From DASVAL01 sp035649575 (lineage in GTDB: Bacteria > Planctomycetota > UBA1135 > UBA2386): a DNA stretch of 19,644 bases. The stretch is taken from contig DASRJH010000230.1 in NCBI GenBank assembly GCA_035649575.1, positions 1-19,644 on the forward strand, given 5' to 3'. Below the pieces are notes generated by a model. That model saw only the letters and a list, made by a program, of their open reading frames with translations, was not told the DNA's origin and ran no database searches. Positions within the stretch are counted from its first letter, which is position 1; each line of letters starts with the position of its first letter. Position numbers and translations under genes: made by a program. Below, piece by piece: positions 7,043 through 13,096 of this stretch.

Positions 7043-9639
7043 GCAAGACGGAAGCCACCGAGTCAGAGACGCTGCCGAAGAAGCGCGGCGCAGGCGTCCC
7101 GCTCGAGGATGCGCCGCTACCCGGCCTGTCCCCGCGAGCGCGCGAGGTCATCGCACTCGCGCTGTGTGGGTTCGCGCTCTACGGGCTGTTGTGCCTCTCC
7201 ACGTTCCACGTGAAGGAGCTCGACGGCACGATCCCGGCCAGCGGCATGCGCAACCTCGGCGGGGCAGTCGGCTACCACCTCGCCCACGGGTTCACGCGCG
7301 CGCTCGGCCTCGCCGGCGCCATTCCGTTCCTGCTGCTGCTCGTCGGCGCCATGCTGCTGTTCCTCGGCCGCGGCATCCACCGCCTCACGATCAAGGTGCT
7401 CGGCGCCGTCGTGTTCTCGGCGATGATGGCGATCCTGTTCGCGAGCCCCGACGGGTTGGCCGGCGTGCGCGACGCGACCCCGTATGGGGCCGGCGGCGTG
7501 TTCGGCAGCTTCGTCTCGCCGAAGCTGCAGTCGGCTTTTGGCGGCACCGGGCGGCTGCTCGTCGTCGGCTTCGGCGCGCTCGTGTCGCTGTTGATGGCGA
7601 CCGAGTGGATGTTCTCGCAGCTGCTGTTGCGCACGCTCGCTGCCGCGGACTCCTGCTGGCGCCGGCTCTGGCGTGTACCGGCGCCGGCCACGACCGGTCC
7701 CGACGTGATCGACCTCATCACGGGAGCAGGGGATCCGCCACCGCGGCGCCGTCGCGCATCGACGGCGGAAGAAGAGGGCGACGAGGGCGAGGAGGCCACG
7801 GACGAGGACGAGGAAGAGGGCGCCGACAGCGGCGGCCGGCGGCGCGCGTCGCGGCGTGCTGCGGCGAAGGCCGAAGCCGACGGCGCCGAGCCGGGGCTCG
7901 ACAAGCACGGCGCCGAGCAAGAAGGCGAGCCATTCGCGATCGAGCCGGCGCTCAAGCCCGTCGTCATCCGGCCGAAGCCCAGACCGAAGCCGAAGAAGAA
8001 GGCGACCGTGCAGAACACGCTGCCGTTCGACGACTACCCGTTCCCGCCCGTCGAGTTGTTCCAGGAGGCCGTGAGCGCGGACCTCGGGGTGACCTCCGTG
8101 AACTTGACGCGCGGTGGCCAGGCCATCGTGCAGAAGCTCGCGAACTTCGGCATCCAGTCCGAAGTGGTCGCGGCGTCGGTCGGACCGGCCGTGACGCAGT
8201 ACGAGCTGCGCCTGGCCGAGAGCATCCGCGTCAACAAGGTCGTCGGCTTCGAGTCCGATCTCGCCGCGACGCTCAAGGCCGTCTCGGTGCGCGTCGTCGC
8301 GCCGATTCCGGGCAAGGACACGATCGGCGTCGAAGTGCCGAACTTCGAGCGGCAGAAGGTCTTCATGCGCGATCTGCTGGACCAGTTCGGACGCTCCGAA
8401 CAACTCGCGATCCCGCTCTACCTCGGCAAGGACGTCGCGGGCAACCCGATCGTGGAGGACCTCACGCGCATGCCGCACCTCCTGATCGCCGGCACGACGG
8501 GATCGGGCAAGTCGGTCTGCATCAACACGATCCTGCTGTCGATCCTGATGACGCGCACGCCGAACCAGGTCAAGTTGATCCTCGTCGACCCGAAGATGGT
8601 CGAGCTGCAGTCGTACAAGAGCGTGCCGCACCTGTGCTGCGACGTCGTCACGAACATGAAGAAGGCGCCCGGCGTCCTGCAGTGGGCCGTCGACGAGATG
8701 GAGAACCGCTACGCGCTGCTGTCGGGCGCGGGCGTCAACCACATCCGCAACTACAACCGCCTCGGCCAGCAGGAGCTCAGCAAGCGCCTCCAGCGCGAAC
8801 CCGACGGCGATCGCGTGCACCTGCCCTACCTCGTGATCGTCATCGACGAGTTCGCCGACCTCATGAACGTGGCGCAGAACGAGGTCGAGGAGCTGATCCA
8901 GCGGCTTGCGCAGAAAGCGCGTTCGGTCGGCATCCACGTGATCCTCGCGACGCAGCGGCCGAGCAGTGAAGTGATCACGGGCGTCATCAAGGCGAACCTG
9001 CCGTGCCAGATCTCGTTCAAGGTCAACCGGCGCATCGATTCGCGCGTGATCCTCGACGTGAACGGGGCCGAGAAGCTGCTCGGTTTCGGCGACATGCTCT
9101 ACATGCCGCCGAGCGGCGGTTCGCTCGTGCGCGCGCAGGGCACGTTCGTCGCCGACGACGAGATGCTCGCCGTGGTGCGCTACCTCGAAGAGCACGGCAT
9201 GCAGCCGCAGTTCAACCCGGCTCTGGTGCAGACGCAGACGAGCTCGCGCCCGTCGATCGCCGACAGCGACGAGCGCTACCACGAAGCCGTCGAGGTCGTG
9301 CTCGGCCAACAGCGCGGCTCGGCGACGCTGCTGCAGCGCGCGCTGGCCGTCGGCTACACGCGCGCGACGCGCCTGCTCGAGCTCATGGAGGAGGACGGCC
9401 TCGTCGGGCCGTTCGTCGGCTCGAAGTCGCGCGAGGTCCTGCTGACGCTCGACGAATGGAAGGCGCGCGAAGAGCAGATGGCCGAAGCCATGGAGCAGCT
9501 CGGCGAGGCCGAGGCGGAAGGCGGAGCCGTACCGAAGCACGACGGAACCGAAGCGCCGTCGCCGGCCTCACCGGCGGAAACGAGCTCGTCGCGCGACGGA
9601 GAAGCCGACGCCGCGGCGGCGGCAGCTGACTCGCGCTGA
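7039..9639 (+). CDS. ftsK: DNA translocase FtsK/SpoIIIE
   Basis: An 866-residue septal DNA pump that moves chromosome termini during division and activates XerCD recombination. Order seen: four-helix membrane domain (about 35-198); acidic then basic linker (about 225-325); alpha domain; RecA-like motor with Walker A GTTGSGKS (485-492), Walker B VIVIDEF (599-605) and ATQRPSSEVITG (637-648); then a gamma winged helix (about 742-800). Gamma positions that match E. coli N1296/R1300/E1303 are T774, R778 and E781. A low-complexity tail of about 64 residues follows gamma, where many FtsK proteins end. The GTG start at 7039 overlaps the coaB stop and has GAGGGA six bases upstream. The identification is secure. 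A motorless relative is encoded directly downstream. Confidence 0.97.
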   Translation: MSKTEATESETLPKKRGAGVPLEDAPLPGLSPRAREVIALALCGFALYGLLCLSTFHVKELDGTIPASGMRNLGGAVGYHLAHGFTRALGLAGAIPFLLLLVGAMLLFLGRGIHRLTIKVLGAVVFSAMMAILFASPDGLAGVRDATPYGAGGVFGSFVSPKLQSAFGGTGRLLVVGFGALVSLLMATEWMFSQLLLRTLAAADSCWRRLWRVPAPATTGPDVIDLITGAGDPPPRRRRASTAEEEGDEGEEATDEDEEEGADSGGRRRASRRAAAKAEADGAEPGLDKHGAEQEGEPFAIEPALKPVVIRPKPRPKPKKKATVQNTLPFDDYPFPPVELFQEAVSADLGVTSVNLTRGGQAIVQKLANFGIQSEVVAASVGPAVTQYELRLAESIRVNKVVGFESDLAATLKAVSVRVVAPIPGKDTIGVEVPNFERQKVFMRDLLDQFGRSEQLAIPLYLGKDVAGNPIVEDLTRMPHLLIAGTTGSGKSVCINTILLSILMTRTPNQVKLILVDPKMVELQSYKSVPHLCCDVVTNMKKAPGVLQWAVDEMENRYALLSGAGVNHIRNYNRLGQQELSKRLQREPDGDRVHLPYLVIVIDEFADLMNVAQNEVEELIQRLAQKARSVGIHVILATQRPSSEVITGVIKANLPCQISFKVNRRIDSRVILDVNGAEKLLGFGDMLYMPPSGGSLVRAQGTFVADDEMLAVVRYLEEHGMQPQFNPALVQTQTSSRPSIADSDERYHEAVEVVLGQQRGSATLLQRALAVGYTRATRLLELMEEDGLVGPFVGSKSREVLLTLDEWKAREEQMAEAMEQLGEAEAEGGAVPKHDGTEAPSPASPAETSSSRDGEADAAAAAADSR

Positions 9640-9716
9640 GCCTGCTCGCCCGCGAGGCGACCACGTGATGCTCGACGTCGCAACGCGGGGACCGAACTCC
9701 AGCGAAACGCGCAGCC
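9640..9716 (+). repeat. Downstream repeat, copy 1 (after ftsK)
   Basis: Starting one base after the ftsK stop, this non-coding segment shares three ordered blocks with the segment after the motorless FtsK-like gene. The blocks are GCCTGCTCGC (9640-9649), GCGAGGCGACCA (9652-9663), and GCAACGCG plus 14 bases plus GCGAAACGCGCA (9680-9713). The last pair has the same 14-base spacing in both copies with one C/T difference. It could be a shared terminator region or a small intergenic repeat element. Copy number in the genome is unknown. Confidence 0.65.
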
Positions 9717-9729
9717 AGCCCCGCTGCGC
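9709..9729 (+). terminator. Hairpin after ftsK, possible terminator
   Basis: A perfect 7-base-pair inverted repeat, GCGCAGC and GCTGCGC, with a 7-base loop, lies 70 bases after the ftsK stop. No T run follows, so it is not a classical intrinsic terminator. It may instead stabilise the 3' end or weaken transcription between ftsK and the next gene. Confidence 0.35.
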
Positions 9730-9815
9730 CGGTTCCTTGCGAGATGCAGGTGGCCCGTTGCAAATCGCCACGACGCGCCGCGAGAATTTCTCCTGCTTCG
9801 ACGCGGCACCATTGC

Positions 9816-9844
9816 TTGTGGCACGCGTGGCGCGCCAGTAGATT
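9816..9844 (+). promoter_or_regulatory. Candidate sigma-70-type promoter for the FtsK-like gene
   Basis: TTGTGG at 9816-9821 and TAGATT at 9839-9844 are separated by 17 bases and match the -35 and -10 consensus at three and four positions. Predicted transcription would begin about 45 bases before the ATG at 9895. The match is modest and such pairs occur by chance, so this is only a candidate. It fits a gene separated from ftsK by 255 bases. Confidence 0.3.
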
Positions 9845-9894
9845 CGTAGGGTGTCGTCCGGTCACGTCGGACGCAGCAACCCCGGGAGGGGCGC

Positions 9895-11304
9895 ATGACC
9901 GTGAATACGCTGGGCACTCACGAGCAGGATCGTACCTCGCGCACCGCAGCCGAATGGCTCTGGCCGCTGCTGCCGATCGGCGTCTCGGTGTTCTTCCTCT
10001 CGTCGCTGATCTACTACCACGTGCGCCACGATGCGATCGAGGCGCGATCGGCGCTGCAGGTCGCCGTCGCGAGCGTCTACCGGATCGCCGGGTTCGCCCC
10101 TGCCGTGCTGTGTTTCCTGCTCGCGCTGACCTGGAGCTCGATCTGGTTCGCGACGGGCCAGCTCGAACGGCCCGTGAGCCGCGTGCTGCGATTGCTCGCG
10201 ATGACGCTGATGCTCGGCGTGTTCCTGAACGTGGGGGATGGCGGCCTCTCGTGGCACCCGCACAAGGGCGAGCTCGGGGCCTGGTTCGCTGGCCATCTGC
10301 TCGCTGCGTTCGGCTATCTGCCGAGCCTCGTGCTCGTCTGGGCCGTGACGTTCGCTTCGCTGCTGCTCGCCACCGACTTCTTCTTCAGCGAGAGCTTCGA
10401 ACGCCTGCGGCAGCGGCCGGCCGACGCGGGCGTCGAGGTGGCCGTGACCGATCACCTGCGCGGCCTCGGGCAGAGTGGCGTCGCAACGCTGCCCGAACCG
10501 GGCATGGCGCTCGCGACCCCGGCAAAGCCGGCCGATCCGCTGGCGACCACCGGAGAACTCGCGGCTGCCGCAGGGCTGGCACCGGAGCCCGAGGCGGCGG
10601 CCCAAGACGCCACCGACGCATCCGTGGCCGAGGCCGAATCACGACGGCCGACCTACTCCGAACGCCGGGCACGGCGCGAACGGTTCGAACCAGCTGCCGA
10701 GCGCGCTTTCGACTCCGTGGAAGAGGAAGGAGACGCCCAGGAGATCGAGAACTCCGCGGCAGCCGCCGGCGAAGCGGCAATGGCCGGCGAGAAGGCGGAA
10801 CCCGGCAGTGGAACAGCGGACGAGAGCGGGTCGGCCACGTCCGAAGTGCCAGACGAGGAAGTGCCAGACGAGGAAATCGACGAGGAAATCACTGACGAGG
10901 AAGTCACTGACGATGCCGACGACGACGATCTGTTCGTCGGTGGCTCCGCCGCACGCGAGGCCGTCACCGACGGGCCCGGGGTGCAGCCAGGAGATGCCGG
11001 CAGCGAGGAGCCGCTCGTGCAGATTCCGCGCATGGACGTGCCGCCGGTGTTTCGCGAACCGACTGCGCCGGAGACGCGCGCGGCCGAAGAGTCGCCGGAG
11101 CGCGTGTCCGGACGCCAACAGGAGTTGTTTGCGGCGGGAATCGACGAGCGACTGGTCCAGGACGCGATCGAGCTCGTGACCACAACGCGGCGAGCGAGTG
11201 CCACCTTGCTGCAGCGCAAACTGCGCATCGACTATGCTCGCGCAGTCGACCTGCTCGCCGAACTGGCGGCTCGGGGCCTCGTCGCGCACGAAGGCGACGA
11301 GTGA
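9895..11304 (+). CDS. Motorless FtsK-like membrane protein (4TM anchor + linker + gamma domain)
   Basis: A 469-residue protein with FtsK's overall plan but without the ATPase. Four hydrophobic helices (about 20-42, 59-86, 97-112, 139-163) resemble the FtsK membrane anchor. The fourth has the same G-x-x-G...LL-AT-[D/E]-x-x-F pattern as the neighbouring FtsK. A disordered Ala/Glu/Pro-rich linker (about 165-405) contains an acidic repeat (317-346). Residues about 417-466 match the FtsK gamma winged helix, sharing DER and SATLLQR with FtsK. No Walker A, Walker B or ATQRP motif exists. The positions equal to E. coli N1296/R1300/E1303 are A448, D452 and A455, so KOPS reading is probably lost. A strong GGAGG sits five bases before the ATG. 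It lies between ftsK and dnaB. Architecture is seen directly; a role in septum organisation, FtsK hetero-oligomers or Xer activation is inference. Confidence 0.8.
   Translation: MTVNTLGTHEQDRTSRTAAEWLWPLLPIGVSVFFLSSLIYYHVRHDAIEARSALQVAVASVYRIAGFAPAVLCFLLALTWSSIWFATGQLERPVSRVLRLLAMTLMLGVFLNVGDGGLSWHPHKGELGAWFAGHLLAAFGYLPSLVLVWAVTFASLLLATDFFFSESFERLRQRPADAGVEVAVTDHLRGLGQSGVATLPEPGMALATPAKPADPLATTGELAAAAGLAPEPEAAAQDATDASVAEAESRRPTYSERRARRERFEPAAERAFDSVEEEGDAQEIENSAAAAGEAAMAGEKAEPGSGTADESGSATSEVPDEEVPDEEIDEEITDEEVTDDADDDDLFVGGSAAREAVTDGPGVQPGDAGSEEPLVQIPRMDVPPVFREPTAPETRAAEESPERVSGRQQELFAAGIDERLVQDAIELVTTTRRASATLLQRKLRIDYARAVDLLAELAARGLVAHEGDE
10846..10914 (+). repeat. Short acidic-coding tandem repeat
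   Basis: Two identical 15-base units (10846-10860 and 10861-10875) are followed by degenerate 12-15-base variants up to 10914. They encode VPDEE-VPDEE-IDEE-ITDEE-VTDD within the linker of the FtsK-like protein. All units are multiples of three, so changes in number would keep the frame and only alter linker length and charge. Confidence 0.8.
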
Positions 11305-11308
11305 GGGA

Positions 11309-11402
11309 GCCTGCTCGCGAGCTTGGTTGCCTCTGCGAGGCGACCAAGCTCATGTCTCCTGCGCCGCAACGCGCGAAAACATCAACGGCGAAATGCGCAC
11401 CC
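11309..11402 (+). repeat. Downstream repeat, copy 2 (after FtsK-like gene)
   Basis: Starting five bases after the stop codon, this copy has GCCTGCTCGC (11309-11318), GCGAGGCGACCA (11335-11346), and GCAACGCG plus 14 bases plus GCGAAATGCGCA (11366-11399), in the same order as copy 1 after ftsK. Between the first two blocks it has 16 extra bases, where copy 1 has two, and these complete a long hairpin. The resemblance supports common origin of the two 3' regions. Confidence 0.65.
11319..11351 (+). terminator. Strong hairpin after the FtsK-like gene, likely terminator or 3' stem
   Basis: A 15-base-pair stem (one G-T wobble, 11328/11342) with a three-base TGC loop starts 15 bases after the stop codon. 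The position suits a transcript 3' end, but no T run follows, as is common in GC-rich genomes. It could equally be a bidirectional or Rho-assisted element. Confidence 0.5.
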
Positions 11403-11418
11403 TGCCGCGTTGCGGCGC
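11361..11418. repeat. 13-base perfect inverted repeat with 32-base loop
   Basis: GCGCCGCAACGCG (11361-11373) and its exact reverse complement (11406-11418) enclose 32 bases that contain the GCGAAATGCGCA block shared with the segment after ftsK. As RNA it would form a stable stem; as DNA it could be a binding site. Its role is unknown. Confidence 0.6.
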
Positions 11419-11733
11419 GTGTCAGTTCGCCGCGAGGGCGACAGCTCGCGTGTTGGGTTTTTCGACAACCGCGCTCGGTACGGGCGAGTGCGCGCGCGGC
11501 AGCCGCGGCACGGTCATGCGGACTGTCGTCCCCAGATCCTCCACGGTTCCCCACCGTCACTCCACAGGGCCCCGTCTTGCGTCCCTGCAGCAACTGGATA
11601 AGGAAGGAGCTGGCAGTTTCGTCGGTCGGCAGCCTGCAGCCGGGCGGTCCGCAGGCGGCGGTCAAGCGACGGCGAACCAACGCGATGCAGCGAGCGTGAC
11701 CCAGAGGGCGGTACAGGACGACGGCGGAACAGA

Positions 11734-13092
11734 ATGGTCGATTTCAAGAAATCGTTCGAGGGGCGAGGCGTCCCCCAGAGTCTCGAAGCGGAGCGATCGG
11801 TGCTGGGGGCCCTGCTGCTGCACCCGGATGCAATCGCCGATGTCACGTTCCTCAAGGGCGAGGACTTCTACCTGCCGCGGCATCAGGTCATCTACGAATC
11901 GATCCTCGCGGCTGCCAACGGCCGTCGCGCGACCGACCCGATCGTCGTCGGGGAAGAACTCTCGCGCCGCGGGCGGCTGGCCGAGGTGGGCGGGCACGAG
12001 CAGCTGCTCGATCTCATGGAGGGCGTCGTCACCGCCGCCGGCATCCAATACCACGCCGAGATCGTGCGCGAGAAGGCGATCGCGCGCCGGCTGCTCGAGA
12101 CCTGCCTCGACGTCGCACGCCGCGCCTACGACAACGAGCTCGATGCCGTGGAGTTGCTCGACGAAGCCGAGCGGCAGATCTTCGAGATCTCGCGCATGGA
12201 CAAGGCAGGCGAGGCGGTCAGCATCAGCGACGTGCTGCAGGACACGTTCGCGAACATCGACAAGCGGCGGGAACGCGAAGGACGCCTGACCGGGCTCGGC
12301 ACCGACTACTACGACCTCGACGACCTCACGGGCGGCCTGCAGCCCGGGGAGCTCATCATCATCGCGGCGCGGCCGTCGATGGGGAAGACGAGCCTCGCAC
12401 TCAATCTCACGGAACGCGTCGCCAGCCACAAGGCGCACCAGGCTCCCGTGGCGTTCTTCTCGCTCGAAATGTCGAAGCAGCAGGTGATCCAGAACATGCT
12501 GTGCTGCCGGGCGCAGGTCGACGGGCAGGCCATGCGCAAGGGGCGTATCACGGACCAGCAATACAAGCGCCTGCAGGAGGAGGCCGGGCGCCTCTACGAC
12601 ACGAAGATCTACGTCGACGACACGCCCGGGATCTCGATCACGCAGCTGCGCGCGAAATGCCGTCGTCTCAAGCAGAAACACCAGATCCAGATGGCTGTCG
12701 TCGACTACCTGCAGCTCATGTCGTCGGGCGGTCGCGTCGAGAGCCGGCAGCAGGAGATCTCGGAGATCTCGCGCGGGCTCAAGGCAATCGCGCGCGAGTT
12801 GGCGATGCCGGTAGTCGCACTCTCGCAGTTGAATCGCGACGTCGAGAACCGCGATGATCACCGTCCCCGGATGAGCGACCTGCGCGAGTCAGGGGCAATC
12901 GAGCAGGACGCCGACGTCATCGTCCTGTTGCACCGGGACGAGTACTACAAACCGACCGAGCAGAACGCCGGCCTGGCCCAGATCATCATCGCCAAACAGC
13001 GCAACGGCCCGACGGGCGAGGTCACGTTGCGTTTCTTCCGCGAGTACATGCGTTTTGAGAACTACACGCGCAGGAGTGAGCCAGTGCACTGA
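11734..13092 (+). CDS. dnaB: Replicative DNA helicase DnaB
   Basis: A 452-residue hexameric helicase that unwinds DNA at the replication fork. The N-terminal primase-binding domain (about 12-115, PQSLEAERSVLGALL) and linker precede a RecA-like C-terminal domain. Walker A ARPSMGKT is at 212-219, FFSLEMS with catalytic E245 at 241-247, Walker B VVDYLQLM at 322-329, SQLNRDVE near 364-371, DLRESGAIEQDAD at 382-394 and KQRNGPTG at 421-428. Length is typical and there is no intein. The ATG at 11734 has a GGCGGA ribosome-binding site five bases upstream and starts just before the family's conserved N-terminus. The bamA start lies four bases after its stop, suggesting co-transcription. Confidence 0.98.
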   Translation: MVDFKKSFEGRGVPQSLEAERSVLGALLLHPDAIADVTFLKGEDFYLPRHQVIYESILAAANGRRATDPIVVGEELSRRGRLAEVGGHEQLLDLMEGVVTAAGIQYHAEIVREKAIARRLLETCLDVARRAYDNELDAVELLDEAERQIFEISRMDKAGEAVSISDVLQDTFANIDKRREREGRLTGLGTDYYDLDDLTGGLQPGELIIIAARPSMGKTSLALNLTERVASHKAHQAPVAFFSLEMSKQQVIQNMLCCRAQVDGQAMRKGRITDQQYKRLQEEAGRLYDTKIYVDDTPGISITQLRAKCRRLKQKHQIQMAVVDYLQLMSSGGRVESRQQEISEISRGLKAIARELAMPVVALSQLNRDVENRDDHRPRMSDLRESGAIEQDADVIVLLHRDEYYKPTEQNAGLAQIIIAKQRNGPTGEVTLRFFREYMRFENYTRRSEPVH

Positions 13093-13096
13093 ACGC

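Larger units (their letters stand above)
11305..11733. other. 429-base non-coding gap before dnaB, rich in inverted repeats
   Basis: No credible gene is seen. The one open plus-strand frame across it (from a GTG at 11301) has composition unlike its neighbours and no recognisable domain. The gap holds, in order, a 15-base-pair hairpin (11319-11351), a 13-base inverted repeat (11361-11418), an imperfect stem CGCG-T-GTTG/CAAC-CGCG around a loop with five T residues (11447-11473), and a GCCTGC/GCAGGC hairpin (11632-11656). The first 94 bases resemble the segment after ftsK. A dnaB promoter must lie here or further upstream, but no good -35/-10 pair was found. The dnaB ribosome-binding site is GGCGGA at 11723-11728. 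A structured leader or small RNA is possible but unproven. Confidence 0.5.

Noticed and set aside
7117..9540. Long antisense open frame opposite ftsK (similar ones oppose the adaptor, TolC-like and bamA genes)
   Set aside because: Long antisense frames are normal in GC-rich coding DNA; the translations are Arg/Asp/Val-rich with no domain.
11309..11333. Pseudomonas-style REP element (GGAG head plus GC-rich palindrome)
   Set aside because: The head and stem look similar by eye, but one window cannot show the high copy number that defines REPs, and no REP-associated transposase is present.
11577..11603. TTGCGT followed by GGATAA as a dnaB promoter
   Set aside because: Spacing of about 13 bases is too short for a normal sigma-70 promoter and the distance to the start is long.
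11301..11699. Open frame of 132 codons across the gap before dnaB
   Set aside because: It overlaps the stop of the FtsK-like gene, contains the hairpins, has Arg/Ala-rich composition and codon use unlike neighbours, and no recognisable domain.
11305..11733. XerCD dif site near the ftsK pair
   Set aside because: No sequence resembling the 28-base dif layout was recognised by eye in either intergenic gap; a profile search would be needed.
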